A stretch of 64,000 nt of DNA from CALBPI01 sp038531945 (GCA_038531945.1 JBCBBH010000002.1:496001-560000); one strand, 5' to 3'; counted from the first letter of the stretch, positions 1 to 9,379 are shown. A program made the numbers and translations. The notes: generated by a model not told the origin, from the sequence alone.

Positions 1-1025
1 CGTTTCAATACCCCGATCCTTCGCACGACCCTGACGGGGCGCTTCTTGCGATCAAGCGCTACTGTGCTCAGCACAAGATCGAAATTCTGATTCCGATGAC
101 GGACGTCAGCACGCATCTGGTGCAGTCGGCGCCGGTCGGTGAACTGCCCAGTACGCCTTGTCCGCCGCCGGATATTTACGAGACGGCAAGCGATAAGGGC
201 GCGCTGATGCGACTCGCTCAACAAGTTGGTGTTGCGATACCTGACACCCATTATGTCGAGCCTGGGTGTGTACTGGAAAAGTTACCGGATGGATTTGAGT
301 ATCCGGTCATTTTAAAGCCAACCCGATCGCGGGTTCGGCACGAGTCGGGTTATTTACACACTGAGGTAACGCTCGCACGGGATGCATCCGAACTTGCCGA
401 TCTTCAGGAGCGACACGAATGGCTGCGCAATTACCCATGGCTGCTGCAATCGTTCGTTGACGGCGAGGGTCAGGGCGTTTTTTGCCTGTACGATCGCGGT
501 CGAGCCGCTGCTTGGTTCGCACATCGACGACTAAGAGAGAAACCCCCGGCTGGCGGCGTGAGCGTACTTTCTGAAAGTGCGCCTTTTCTTCCGGCGCTTC
601 GAGAGTCCTCGCAGTTGCTCCTGGATGCGATGGCCTGGCACGGACCTGCGATGGTTGAGTTTCGTGTCGCAGCCGACGGAACGCCGTTTTTGATGGAGAT
701 CAATGCGCGGTTCTGGGGGTCTCTGCAGCTATCTGTTTCATCCGGTGTCAATTTTCCGCTGCTTGCCGCGAAACTGGCGCAAGGCAAGCGGCTCCCGAAT
801 CCGTCAGGCTACCGACTCGGTGTGCAGAACCGATGGCTGTTGGGCGACTTGGATCACCTCTATCTCAAACTGAAGGGGCGTGAGTATTCCCTATCTGCCA
901 AACTGGCAGCAGCCCTCAGGTTTCTTCTGCCATGGCGGCCGGGGAGGCACTTTGAAGTATTGCGATGGGGCGACTTGGGTCCGTTTCGTTACGAGCTTCA
1001 GCGCTACCTTGGTTTGGCGAGGTAA
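1..1025 (+). CDS. ATP-grasp enzyme, 5' end outside window
   Basis: Open from the first bases of the window (frame beginning at base 3) to TAA at 1023-1025. About 340 residues are visible and the true start lies upstream. The ATG at 96 is internal, because the codons before it read as protein (FQYPDPSHDPDGALLAIKRY...), typical of the N-terminal lobe of carbamoyl-phosphate-synthase-like ATP-grasp proteins. The ATP-grasp core shows YPVILKP (ATP-binding lysine) and, near the end, MVEFRV and FLMEINARFWGS, the metal-binding E-x-N strand. Family members ligate a carboxylate to an amine or thiol through an acyl-phosphate. The substrate cannot be read from sequence. It is followed at once by polysaccharide genes, and such ATP-grasp proteins are common in exopolysaccharide loci, so a role in modifying a sugar or peptide part of the glycan is inferred. 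Confidence 0.85.
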   Translation, partial: FQYPDPSHDPDGALLAIKRYCAQHKIEILIPMTDVSTHLVQSAPVGELPSTPCPPPDIYETASDKGALMRLAQQVGVAIPDTHYVEPGCVLEKLPDGFEYPVILKPTRSRVRHESGYLHTEVTLARDASELADLQERHEWLRNYPWLLQSFVDGEGQGVFCLYDRGRAAAWFAHRRLREKPPAGGVSVLSESAPFLPALRESSQLLLDAMAWHGPAMVEFRVAADGTPFLMEINARFWGSLQLSVSSGVNFPLLAAKLAQGKRLPNPSGYRLGVQNRWLLGDLDHLYLKLKGREYSLSAKLAAALRFLLPWRPGRHFEVLRWGDLGPFRYELQRYLGLAR

Positions 1026-1178
1026 TTCGGAACGAGAGCGTGGCGTGGGCACCGACTGGGGGACAGGCCACGATCGACGTCACGGGCGTCGATGTGAACT
1101 CGAACGGGGCGATGGCGCTGGGGTGGGCTGTATACTAGGCGCCCAGCCTGGGACTGGCTACGAACAACCGAGGACCGC

Positions 1179-2552
1179 ATGCGAGACGCACGGGTGGCCG
1201 CGCAAGAGTACAACCCGCATACGCTGACGTTTGGAGCGATCTACAACGGCTTCCGGCGTGAGTCGGCTGCGCTGTGGTTCCTGTGTTTTTACATCCTGGT
1301 CGAATACCTGCGACCGCAACAAATGTACAAGGCCATTGACATCCTGCCATGGGGGCAATTGTCGATCGTTTTGTGCTTCGCGAGCGTGTTCGTCACAAAA
1401 AGTCGGTCGACAGGTGCCAATGCGATGGACAAGATGTTCATCGCCATTTCTTTACTGGTAATCCTGTCAGGCTTCATGGCTTGGGATCCGGCGATTTCGT
1501 GGAAATATTGGTCGACCTACGCGAGTTGGATGCTGATGTACTTTTGCATCGTGTCCATACTGAACTCGCCGCACCGAATGCTGCTGTTTGTTATTGCCTT
1601 CATTGTTATCAATTTCAAATTGTCGCAGCACGGTGCCCGTTCGTTTGCCACGCGAGGCTTTGGTTTTGCAAAACATGGCTTGTCGGGTGCCGGCTGGTTT
1701 CACAACTCAGGTGAGCTTGCACTCCAAATGGTCGTGATGTTTGCGATGAGTCTGTCTTTGCTGATGGGCATGAAAAGATACATTACCAGCAATCGGCGAT
1801 GGCAAATTCTGATCTTGCTTTTTCCGGCGACCGCGGCCCTCACAGTGATTGGTTCCTCTTCTCGAGGTGGCCAGCTCGCATTGGCTGCCGTCGTTTTCCT
1901 CTTTTTCATGAAGAACAAGAACTTCGTGCGAAACGTGCTCGCGCTGGCGATCGTCGGGTATATCGGTTTTTCCTTTCTTCCTGAGACGCAGAAAGCGCGG
2001 TTTACCACCATGGGAGATGACCGAACCTCGGAACTGCGCTTATTGCATTGGGGGCACGCCTGGGAGGTGATCAAGGAGGAACCCTTCGGGATTGGCTATC
2101 GCAATTGGTCGGGTTACTACGAAGCGAACTTTGATGTAGAGCTGGTTGAGCAGATCCACAACTCATCGCTAGAAGCATTTGTGGATCTTGGCTATCTTGG
2201 CGGCGCTTTGGTTCATGTCGCCATTTTGATGAGTCTGATTATGAACAGGAGGACCCGCCGAGAGATGCAACGTTTCGGTGGGCCGAAAGGCGATGCCATG
2301 GCATCAATTGCGCATGGCCTGAACCTTGCGTTGATCGGCACCTTCATCGCGGCGATGTTCATGTCGGTACTGTTCTATCCGATGTTCTGGGTGTCATTCG
2401 CATTGAGTTCTGCACTTCGAAAAGTATCATTGGGCATGCTCAAGAATGAATCGGCGGCGAAAACCGATAGTTGGTTTGTTCAGAGCAAACCCAAGGCCGG
2501 CATCTCGCGACCTGGAATGCCGCCAGCAGAACAAGAAAAGTTAGCTTCCTAG
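1179..2552 (+). CDS. O-antigen ligase / Wzy-type polymerase-like membrane protein
   Basis: 457 residues with many hydrophobic segments. The start is the ATG at 1179, preceded by GAGGA about 5 nt upstream. Two hallmarks of the O-antigen ligase (Wzy_C/WaaL) family are visible. One is an Arg-containing motif after a membrane helix (IGSSSRGGQLALAAV, about residues 224-238). The other is the periplasmic loop with GIGYRNW followed by QIHNSSLEAFVDLGYLGG (about 305-345), where the His is the usual catalytic residue. The N-terminal stretch FYILVEYLRPQ is typical of the exosortase-A-associated branch. It probably joins glycan repeat units or transfers a glycan from undecaprenyl diphosphate on the periplasmic face of the inner membrane. 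It lies 8 bp upstream of a sulfotransferase, so the two are probably co-transcribed. Ligase versus polymerase cannot be told apart here. Confidence 0.85.
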   Translation: MRDARVAAQEYNPHTLTFGAIYNGFRRESAALWFLCFYILVEYLRPQQMYKAIDILPWGQLSIVLCFASVFVTKSRSTGANAMDKMFIAISLLVILSGFMAWDPAISWKYWSTYASWMLMYFCIVSILNSPHRMLLFVIAFIVINFKLSQHGARSFATRGFGFAKHGLSGAGWFHNSGELALQMVVMFAMSLSLLMGMKRYITSNRRWQILILLFPATAALTVIGSSSRGGQLALAAVVFLFFMKNKNFVRNVLALAIVGYIGFSFLPETQKARFTTMGDDRTSELRLLHWGHAWEVIKEEPFGIGYRNWSGYYEANFDVELVEQIHNSSLEAFVDLGYLGGALVHVAILMSLIMNRRTRREMQRFGGPKGDAMASIAHGLNLALIGTFIAAMFMSVLFYPMFWVSFALSSALRKVSLGMLKNESAAKTDSWFVQSKPKAGISRPGMPPAEQEKLAS

Positions 2553-2560
2553 GATCCAGT

Positions 2561-3466
2561 GTGAGCGCCGAGCAAAACAGTCATGCGTCAACGCGCCCGA
2601 ATGATTTCGCTTTGATCATCGGCGCGATGAAGAGTGGGACCACCAGTTTGTTCGAAGTTTTGCGGCAACACCCGCAGATTTGTGGTGCCAACGTTAAAGA
2701 GCCTGACTATTTTCTCAAGGACCAGAGTGATCCAGAGAGCTATCTGAATCTCTGGCGGTGGCAGGGCGAACGTCACAAGATAGCGATGGAGGCGTCGGTC
2801 GCCTACGCCAAGATGCCTTATTTCCAAGGTGTACCGGAGCGCATCAAGAACTCGAATCTCGGTCGTTTCAAGTTTGTGTACGTGTTGCGCGACCCACTGA
2901 AGCGTATCGAGTCTCAGGTCCGCCATGGAATTTTCGCAGGTTGGAGCCGTTCGCTGGATGAGGGCATTCCCGACGATGCGCTCCAGTACTCTCGCTACGC
3001 AACCCAACTGGATGCGTACCTCGAACATTTTGATCGCAACGACTTTTTTCTGGTGACACTCGAGGAGTTCAAGCAGCGCCCCAACGCGGTGCTGGCTCAG
3101 ATCTGCGAGTTTCTCAATGTCGACGCTGATTTCCAATTCAGCGACGCTGAAACGGTTAGAAATTCAGGCGAGTTTTTCAGTGCACCCAAGTCGGTTGCGC
3201 AGGTCACGCAGGGGACGCTGGGACAATTTATTGCGAAGCATCTGCTGCCGGCAGGACTCAAGAATTGGCTAAGACGTCTGTTGACGAAGATAGGTCAACG
3301 CAGTGTATCCACCGACGACAAGGAACGCTGGCGACTCTCGCCGGCAGAGCGCAGCCAGGTTCTCGATTTTCTGGCGGACGACCTTAAGAGGCTGGAGACC
3401 GAGTTCGGGGTCGACATCGGTAGCCGTTGGAGTTTGAATCAATCGTTGCAGGGCGAGGCAGAGTGA
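2561..3466 (+). CDS. PAPS-dependent sulfotransferase (glycan)
   Basis: 301 residues from the GTG at 2561, chosen because AGGA lies 6 nt upstream and the preceding gene ends at 2552. A longer in-frame reading from 2471 would overlap that gene by 82 bp and adds unconserved sequence. The 5'-phosphosulfate-binding loop is IIGAMKSGTTSL (about 16-28). The 3'-phosphate-binding segment is YVLRDPLKRIESQ (about 106-118), with the Arg/Asp-Pro pattern of the heparan-sulfate N-deacetylase/sulfotransferase-like family. It should transfer sulfate from PAPS to a sugar hydroxyl or amine in the cytoplasm. Its stop overlaps the next start (GTGA, 3463-3466), implying translational coupling to the deacetylase-like gene; N-deacetylation then N-sulfation is one possible joint job, but this is inference. 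Confidence 0.88.
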   Translation: MSAEQNSHASTRPNDFALIIGAMKSGTTSLFEVLRQHPQICGANVKEPDYFLKDQSDPESYLNLWRWQGERHKIAMEASVAYAKMPYFQGVPERIKNSNLGRFKFVYVLRDPLKRIESQVRHGIFAGWSRSLDEGIPDDALQYSRYATQLDAYLEHFDRNDFFLVTLEEFKQRPNAVLAQICEFLNVDADFQFSDAETVRNSGEFFSAPKSVAQVTQGTLGQFIAKHLLPAGLKNWLRRLLTKIGQRSVSTDDKERWRLSPAERSQVLDFLADDLKRLETEFGVDIGSRWSLNQSLQGEAE

Positions 3467-4413
3467 GTCGTAAGTCGCCGGTCCGTTTTCCGGGTGATGC
3501 GAAATTCGCGTTTACCATTCTTGACGATACGGATGATTCGACCGTCGAAAACTGCAAGCCCGTTTACGACCTATTGACGACGCTCGGATTACGTACCACC
3601 AAAACAGTCTGGGCGCTCGATACGGCGCCCGAAAACCAGGGGCCCTATTTCGCTGGGGAGACGATGGCTCGACCAGCGTATCGCGAGTGGGTTCACGAGT
3701 TGGCCCGAATGGGCTTCGAGATCGCGTTTCACAACGCGACGATGGGTACATCCACCCGAGACGATACTATCGCAGCGTTAGATTACCTGAAGTCGGAGTT
3801 CGGGCGAGATGTCCGTCTGCACTGCAATCATGGCCAGAATCTGGAAAACCTGCACTGGGGTAGTAGTCGTTATCATTTGTTGCCGCTGCGCCTGGCGCTG
3901 TCGTTGTGGTCGCGGCTTAGAGGTCATCCAAGATTCTCTGGAGAATCTCCGCGCTCGCCTTATTACTGGGCCGATGTTGCGGCAGAAAGGTTGAGCTATA
4001 TTCGTGCGTTCGCTTTTAACCGACTTAACTGTGACCGTATCGCACCCGGGCGTGCTTATCGCGACAAGCGACGACTGGATGGACCGGTCTATTTCAATTC
4101 TGCGGACGCGCCCGACGTTAATGCGTTTAGCCGTCTTGTCAACCGTGAGACGATCGACCAGTTGGAAGCAGAGAATGGCTGGGCAATAGTCTCGACGCAT
4201 CTCGGCAAGGGGTTCTGGTACGACGGTAAGCTTGATGCGAGGTTTGTCGACTCCATGGAGTATCTCGCCGCACGCGGTGGTTGGTACGTCCCGGTGAGTG
4301 AGCTATTGGATTTTTTGGTTCAGCGATACGGGTCGAACGAGCTTGGATATTTGCAGTCGCGTGCAATGGAGTTGGCGCATTTTGCGGACAGACTTCGTGG
4401 GCGGTTGCACTAA
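3463..4413 (+). CDS. polysaccharide deacetylase-like protein
   Basis: 316 residues from the GTG at 3463, whose GTGA overlaps the stop of the sulfotransferase gene; a start at 3427 would extend deeper into that gene. The N-terminus has the beta-strand plus acidic pair FAFTILDDTDD (about 11-21), as in the NodB/CE4 fold where an Asp holds the metal. A His-containing segment follows (EIAFHNATMGTSTRDD), and a later strand has LHCNHGQN. A C-terminal piece contains VSTHLGKGFW. This order resembles polysaccharide-deacetylase relatives with a degenerate H-x3-4-H site, so the exact chemistry is uncertain. A role in removing acetyl groups from the glycan before sulfation is inferred from coupling to the upstream sulfotransferase. 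Confidence 0.68.
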   Translation: MSRKSPVRFPGDAKFAFTILDDTDDSTVENCKPVYDLLTTLGLRTTKTVWALDTAPENQGPYFAGETMARPAYREWVHELARMGFEIAFHNATMGTSTRDDTIAALDYLKSEFGRDVRLHCNHGQNLENLHWGSSRYHLLPLRLALSLWSRLRGHPRFSGESPRSPYYWADVAAERLSYIRAFAFNRLNCDRIAPGRAYRDKRRLDGPVYFNSADAPDVNAFSRLVNRETIDQLEAENGWAIVSTHLGKGFWYDGKLDARFVDSMEYLAARGGWYVPVSELLDFLVQRYGSNELGYLQSRAMELAHFADRLRGRLH

Positions 4414-4458
4414 TGAGCGTACTGTTGGAAGCCGATCGTTTTGGTTGAGGAGTCGACA

Positions 4459-5481
4459 ATGAAAAAAATGAGACTACTGCAGCCGATTCTGCTGACGCTG
4501 TTGTTTTTGTTTTGTATCGAGGCAGCGCTGGAATACCGACACTACCGATTGGGCTGGGACACGCCGCTGTTCGGCGATTTGTCGGTCGATGCACCCCGCT
4601 CAGGTACAGGAGACAAGAAACAGAAGACGTTCGGACCGACGAGCGAGTTTCCATTCCGCAGTCGCATCTTGACCTCTGGCGACTCTGAAGCGCTTCGAAT
4701 ATGGGTCGCGTCGGCGTCGCATGCCGAGCATATTCGGTTGCCGGTCAAACGGATATTCCCGAATCTGATCTGTGAGGCACCGATCTGGGCGGGCAGGGCG
4801 TGCGAGGTGATCAACGGCAGTAAGGCTGGCATCGGTGTTGAGCAGAATATTGAGATGCTGCAAACCTACGCCGGCACTTTCCAGCCAGATGTGGTGTTGC
4901 TCTATCAAGGCTCGCAGATCATTGCCGGCCAACAAAAATCTGTTCTCGAGTCGGACGACAAATCGACTTCCGCAGGAAATGCGATCGTGGATTTCGCGCC
5001 GGTCAAACGGTTGTTTCAGGAAACCTCCGCGTATCAACACCTGACCGATTATATCGGTGGCAATCTCAAGTTGAATGGTCCGTTGAAAGACAAACTCCCG
5101 GCAGAAATGGAACAGGATTTTGCGGCTCAGATTGGAGCTTTTCTCCGGTCCGTTCGCGAACAGGGTGCCGAACCCGTTCTCATGACCTTTGCGGCGAGCC
5201 ACAGCAGCGAAAACCTCGATGATCTTCCACGGTCAATCCGGACGAGTTTTGTACGTTATTCAAGCTACCTTTCGCCCGAAGGGTGGGCGGCAACGATTGA
5301 GCGATACAACGAGCAGTTGCGTGAGATTGCGCGGGCGGAGGGCGTTGCGCTGATTGATCTTGAGGCGGACCTGCATGGTGACAGCGATTTCTTTGTTGAC
5401 TATGTGCACTTCAATGAAGCAGGGCATGAACGTGTCGCGCAGCTGATCGCCGAACAGCTTTTTCAGTATCTGGATCGGTAG
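4459..5481 (+). CDS. SGNH/GDSL-type esterase or O-acetyltransferase partner
   Basis: 340 residues from the ATG at 4459, chosen because GAGGAG lies 7 nt upstream. A TTG at 4441 is in frame but has no such signal. Residues 1-22 (KKMRLLQPILLTLLFLFCIEAAL) form an N-terminal signal or anchor, so the body is periplasmic. The C-terminal DYVHFNEAGHERVAQ is the SGNH block V (Asp-x-x-His). Around residues 73-92, TSGDSEALRIWVASASHAEH probably carries the nucleophile Ser. It sits 9 bp before an MBOAT acyltransferase. This pairing is the AlgI/AlgJ-AlgX or PatA/PatB logic, where a membrane protein exports an acyl group and an SGNH protein transfers it to the polysaccharide. I therefore infer periplasmic glycan O-acylation. 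Confidence 0.75.
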   Translation: MKKMRLLQPILLTLLFLFCIEAALEYRHYRLGWDTPLFGDLSVDAPRSGTGDKKQKTFGPTSEFPFRSRILTSGDSEALRIWVASASHAEHIRLPVKRIFPNLICEAPIWAGRACEVINGSKAGIGVEQNIEMLQTYAGTFQPDVVLLYQGSQIIAGQQKSVLESDDKSTSAGNAIVDFAPVKRLFQETSAYQHLTDYIGGNLKLNGPLKDKLPAEMEQDFAAQIGAFLRSVREQGAEPVLMTFAASHSSENLDDLPRSIRTSFVRYSSYLSPEGWAATIERYNEQLREIARAEGVALIDLEADLHGDSDFFVDYVHFNEAGHERVAQLIAEQLFQYLDR

Positions 5482-5490
5482 CAGAAGAAC

Positions 5491-6891
5491 ATGCCTTTCA
5501 ACTCCATCGGTTTCGCCATTTTTCTGCCGGTATTCCTGCTGCTCTACTACGCTGTGAGCTCGCGCACCAACTGGCGAGATGTACTGCTGTTGGTTGGCAG
5601 TTACTTCTTCTACATGTCCTGGTACTGGCAATACGCAGGACTGATCGTGCTCTCGACCGTCGTGGACTATTGGATTGGGCGCCAGCTCGCTCAGGTCGAT
5701 GAGCAGTCGAAACGTAAACTGCTGGTTACGCTCAGTGTCGTTGTGAATCTCGGTATTCTCGCGATATTCAAGTATTACAATTTCTTTATCGACTCTACGC
5801 AAGCGTCATTCGCGGCAGTGGGCATTCAGATACCGGATCTGTATCACCAGCTACTCCTGCCGGTTGGAATCTCTTTCTACACCTTCCAGACTTTGAGCTA
5901 CACGATCGATGTGTATCGAAGGAAAATTCCTCACGAACCGTCGTTTATCAAGTTCGCAGTGTTCGTCTCGTTTTTTCCTCAACTAGTCGCAGGGCCGATC
6001 GTTCGTGCCAAAGATTTTCTCCCGCAAATAAACCGTCCGACGGCAATTCGTTCAGACGATATCGACACGGGTTTGAAGTTAATCGCAATTGGATTGTTCA
6101 AGAAGATCGTCATCGCTGATTTGCTGGCTTTCCTGATTGTCGACTCTGTTTTCGCTGAGCCGAGCGCTTATTCGTCCTGGGATTTGATGCTGGCGCTGTA
6201 CGCTTATACGTTCCAGATCTACTGTGATTTTTCCGGGTATTCCGATATCGCAATCGGCGTGGCTTTACTGTTGGGGTTCCGCCTGCCCATCAATTTTGAC
6301 AGACCATACATCGCCCAGAATCCATCGGAGTTCTGGCGACGATGGCACATCTCGCTATCCAGTTGGCTGCGAGATTATCTATACATCTCACTAGGCGGCA
6401 ACCGAGGGCCGAAGTGGATGACCAGCAGGAATCTTCTCCTGACCATGCTGCTGGGCGGGCTGTGGCATGGTGCTGCGTGGAATTTTGTCCTGTGGGGTGC
6501 GTTTCATGGCTTGATTCTGATCTTGTTCAGAAGCCTCAAGACCGAGGAATCGTTCAACGGAAAAGCGGCGTTGAAGATGTTTTTGAATTTCCACCTGATC
6601 ATCTTTGGCTGGTTGCTGTTCCGGGTTACCGGGATGGACAACTTCGTCGACTACGTAGCCGGTATCGGCGCGCTAACCTCAGGATCGGTCGTTAGCCCTC
6701 TGGTCTACTTAATTCTGATCGGCGCGGCTTTGGCGCACTTCGTACCGAGAGACTTTGTGCTGACGCGTTGGCTTGAGACGACTTTCGATCGGTCGCCCGT
6801 GTTCGTGAGGTCGGCTGCGTATGCGGGTCTGGTTTTCTTGTTCGTAGGCGCAAGCGTGGGCGCTCCAACGTTTATCTACTTCCAGTTCTAA
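5491..6891 (+). CDS. MBOAT family O-acyltransferase (AlgI-like)
   Basis: 466 residues and about ten membrane segments, close to the usual length for AlgI/DltB/PatA proteins. Family signatures seen: MPFNSIGFAIFLPVFLLLYY at the N-terminus, LLPVGISFYTFQTLSY (about 127-142), SEFWRRWHISLSSWLRDY (about 276-293) and GLWHGAAWNFVLWGAFHG (about 323-340). The invariant catalytic His sits in WHGAAW. The family moves acyl groups from a cytoplasmic donor to an acceptor on the outer face of the inner membrane. It directly follows the SGNH protein and ends 8 bp before a convergent sulfotransferase gene, so it closes this plus-strand operon. Acetyl is the likely acyl group by family precedent, but this is not shown by the sequence. 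Confidence 0.93.
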   Translation: MPFNSIGFAIFLPVFLLLYYAVSSRTNWRDVLLLVGSYFFYMSWYWQYAGLIVLSTVVDYWIGRQLAQVDEQSKRKLLVTLSVVVNLGILAIFKYYNFFIDSTQASFAAVGIQIPDLYHQLLLPVGISFYTFQTLSYTIDVYRRKIPHEPSFIKFAVFVSFFPQLVAGPIVRAKDFLPQINRPTAIRSDDIDTGLKLIAIGLFKKIVIADLLAFLIVDSVFAEPSAYSSWDLMLALYAYTFQIYCDFSGYSDIAIGVALLLGFRLPINFDRPYIAQNPSEFWRRWHISLSSWLRDYLYISLGGNRGPKWMTSRNLLLTMLLGGLWHGAAWNFVLWGAFHGLILILFRSLKTEESFNGKAALKMFLNFHLIIFGWLLFRVTGMDNFVDYVAGIGALTSGSVVSPLVYLILIGAALAHFVPRDFVLTRWLETTFDRSPVFVRSAAYAGLVFLFVGASVGAPTFIYFQF

Positions 6892-6898
6892 GTCCGAG

Positions 6899-7702
6899 TC
6901 AGGTCGGAGCGTAGTCGAATTCACTCATGAGGGGCGCGCAGATTTCCTCGATGGTGCGAAGCGCATCCGGCGAATAGAACTCCGACCAGCTGATGTCACT
7001 GTTACCTTTCGGCTGGAACGGTTTCGAAAGGCTATCAGATACGTCGCGCGTCATGTTGAGACCGACCTCGTCTGCGAGATTGTTCAAAACACCGAGTTTG
7101 TTCCGCTTGAAGTCCTCATACCGAACCAGTGTCATTGCGTCTCGGTTTTCAAGGAAAATCTGTGAGGCGAGGTTCCAGCGGTGTGCCAGGTTCGCGATGT
7201 AGTCGCCGCCGGCAGCGGTAGACGTGATCAGAGGCAGCTCACCGGAGATCACTTTGGTCCAGTGAGCATTCGGACGATCCATGGATTCTGGCGGTGGAAT
7301 TTTCGTCGAACGCTTTCCTGGCAGGTTAAGACGATTGCAGATACTCCGGATGTTGTCTCGTGGATCGCGGACGATAAAAACAAAACGGGCGTTCGGAAAA
7401 CATGTCGAGCAATCGGGCCACGCAAAGATGAGATCCGGGTCTTTGACGACCACCGAGTCGAACAGGGCCCGGTGTTTTTGGATGAGTCGACCGAGCATGC
7501 CCGGAGTCGACAGCATATTTTCTGCGGCTTTCGCGGCGCCTTTATCGATCTCGTACAGTGGGTCATTCGCGTAGGTGGCTTCACTCGCTAGCGCGAGGAG
7601 GGCGGCAATCGCGGTGGTACCACTCTTTTGGTGACCCAGCACGACAACCGACACTCTTGAAGCTATAGGTTCGCCGCGACCGAACACATTGAAGATGTTC
7701 AC
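6899..7702 (-). CDS. sulfotransferase family protein
   Basis: 267 residues, starting at ATG 7702. The PAPS loop is VVVLGHQKSGTTAIAALL (about 19-36). A second nucleotide-binding segment, FVFIVRDPRDNIRSI, lies at about 106-120. A C-terminal WSEFYSPDALRTIEEIC is typical of the sulfotransferase helix that closes the site. It lies downstream of the next sulfotransferase gene on the same strand (81 bp gap) and could be expressed with it. It is clearly diverged from the sulfotransferase at 2561-3466, so the two are not a recent duplication and probably act at different positions of the glycan. The acceptor is unknown. Confidence 0.85.
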   Translation of the reverse strand: MNIFNVFGRGEPIASRVSVVVLGHQKSGTTAIAALLALASEATYANDPLYEIDKGAAKAAENMLSTPGMLGRLIQKHRALFDSVVVKDPDLIFAWPDCSTCFPNARFVFIVRDPRDNIRSICNRLNLPGKRSTKIPPPESMDRPNAHWTKVISGELPLITSTAAGGDYIANLAHRWNLASQIFLENRDAMTLVRYEDFKRNKLGVLNNLADEVGLNMTRDVSDSLSKPFQPKGNSDISWSEFYSPDALRTIEEICAPLMSEFDYAPT

Positions 7703-7783
7703 GAAAAGCTAGTCCTCTACAGACCAGCCAACGAGAGCTGTTGCGCCAATGCCAGAGGAAAGAGCTTGGCTGAAAATCGCATG

Positions 7784-8434
7784 TCAATCGAACGTGTAGT
7801 TGAGGAGTTCGATATCGCGTTGATACATCTCGGCAACAATCTCTCGAGACTCTGCATCGTAGTAGTCCTTGTAGTGGCTCCGGGAGCTCTTTTTCGAATG
7901 CGGTATCGAGTCGATCTTACGGCGGAGCAGACCCTTTCGAACGTCAAGATGATTGATGACATGCATCACATCCTCATTGAAATTCTCCAGCCGACCGACG
8001 AAGTCAACCATCTGGTCGCCATTTTCGTCGAGGAAGAACTCGTACTGCGGTTTCCATTGAACATGGTCAACTTTCCGAATCAACGACAGGTAAGTTTTGA
8101 AATCGGTATCCTGTGTTAATCCGAGGATAGTCCGCGCATCGCTGCGTGTCTTCATGTAGGAGAATTGCGAAACAGCTTTGTCCCAGGGATTCCTCGCGAA
8201 TGTAAACTTGTAATATCGATCGAAATCGTTTTGGCCAACGGCCTCGCGAATGAGTCTGCCCGTGAGATGTTGTAGCCCTCCGGTTTGGTATCGATTCGAC
8301 ACGCCGTCAATGAAGCCACCCCAAAGGTTCTCTTCCGTGCGATCTCGTTTCGAGGGCCAAATCAAATCCTCGATACTCGTGCCGCCTGCTTTTGGTATGT
8401 GCACGAAGATGCAGTTGTACTTGTGAGAAATCAT
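7784..8434 (-). CDS. sulfotransferase family 2-like protein
   Basis: 216 residues, ATG at 8434. The start MISHKYNCIFVHIPKAGGTSIED carries the type-2 sulfotransferase PAPS loop HIPKAGGTSI (about 11-20), and FTFARNPWDKAVSQF (about 77-91) supplies the 3'-phosphate-binding Arg and Ser. This subgroup includes chondroitin/HNK-1-like carbohydrate sulfotransferases and their bacterial relatives. The short length is normal for bacterial members. It probably acts in the cytoplasm or at the membrane surface on a nascent glycan. A 230-bp region separates it from the divergent sulfotransferase at 8665, so the two may share a regulatory region. Confidence 0.85.
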   Translation of the reverse strand: MISHKYNCIFVHIPKAGGTSIEDLIWPSKRDRTEENLWGGFIDGVSNRYQTGGLQHLTGRLIREAVGQNDFDRYYKFTFARNPWDKAVSQFSYMKTRSDARTILGLTQDTDFKTYLSLIRKVDHVQWKPQYEFFLDENGDQMVDFVGRLENFNEDVMHVINHLDVRKGLLRRKIDSIPHSKKSSRSHYKDYYDAESREIVAEMYQRDIELLNYTFD

Positions 8435-8664
8435 ATCGACGGTTCTGGTTGGACTCTTTCAGGAGTTTATTCGGCGGTTGGCCCTGCGCGTTGTGTTCGA
8501 TCTGAGCACACGGGGGCCCAGTGACTTGATACGCCAATTCTACCGAATTGCTCTTTGGAATGTCCGGCGGCACGTCGATAATCGAAATCGTGGCGGAGAT
8601 GGGTGTGTGACCGCTGGTGGGGCATGTACAATTCGACTCATTCTCAAGCCCATGGGACCCGGCG

Positions 8665-9360
8665 ATGATTACGGCAATGAAACGTGTTCTAGGAAGGCTC
8701 CGCGCCAGCGGTCGGCCGAAAGTACACTTCCTGCATATCGGTAAAACGGGTGGGTCAGCGATTCGCGGCGCGCTCCGAGATTGCAGGCTTGCGGGCGCTT
8801 ATGAGTTGATGCTTCATTCGCACGGCGTGAGCTTGAGTGACGTACCCGTCGGTGAAAAGGTGACCTTTTTCCTTCGCGATCCTGTATCCAGATTCATCAG
8901 TGGCTTTTACTCCCGAAAACGAAAAGGTCAACCGAGATACCAGTCCGAGTGGAACGAGTTGGAAGCTGAGGTCTTCACGGCATTCGACACTCCGAACTCG
9001 CTCGCAGAGGCGCTCGGAGACGGCGACCATCAGCACCATGAATTAGCACATCAGGCGATGGAGCAAATCCAGCATTTGGGCCACTACAGCCAATGGCTAG
9101 TCTCTATGGAATACCTGCAGTCCCGCGCGTCGGACGTATTCTTTGTAGGCTATCAGGATTCACTGTCACGAGACTTCGAGGCGCTGAAAAGCAAACTGAA
9201 TCTTGGGTCGGATGTCGTGCTGCCTGACGATGATGTTGGTGCGCATCGAAATCCCAAGGGCTTGGATAAATCGCTATCAGAGTCCGCCAGGGCAACCCTG
9301 GAAGCTTGGTTCGCGGAAGATCAGGCGATGCTCGATTACTGTCGTCGCTCGTTTACCTGA
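8665..9360 (+). CDS. sulfotransferase family 2-like protein
   Basis: 231 residues if read from the ATG at 8665. A GTG at 8617 and an ATG at 8677 are also in frame and no ribosome binding site decides between them. The core begins KVHFLHIGKTGGSAIRGAL (PAPS loop about 23-34), followed by VTFFLRDPVSRFISGFY (about 70-86). The end, ATLEAWFAEDQAMLDYCRR, is the usual terminal helix of small family-2 enzymes. It resembles the 7784-8434 protein in motif layout but not in detail. It is convergent with a glycosyltransferase gene 19 bp downstream. It is probably one of several enzymes decorating the same polysaccharide. Confidence 0.82.
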   Translation: MITAMKRVLGRLRASGRPKVHFLHIGKTGGSAIRGALRDCRLAGAYELMLHSHGVSLSDVPVGEKVTFFLRDPVSRFISGFYSRKRKGQPRYQSEWNELEAEVFTAFDTPNSLAEALGDGDHQHHELAHQAMEQIQHLGHYSQWLVSMEYLQSRASDVFFVGYQDSLSRDFEALKSKLNLGSDVVLPDDDVGAHRNPKGLDKSLSESARATLEAWFAEDQAMLDYCRRSFT

Positions 9361-9379
9361 CTCGAAGCCCTGTGCCTGT

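Noticed and set aside
1131..1136. TATACT hexamer before the O-antigen ligase gene
   Set aside because: No acceptable -35 at normal spacing; it may be chance.
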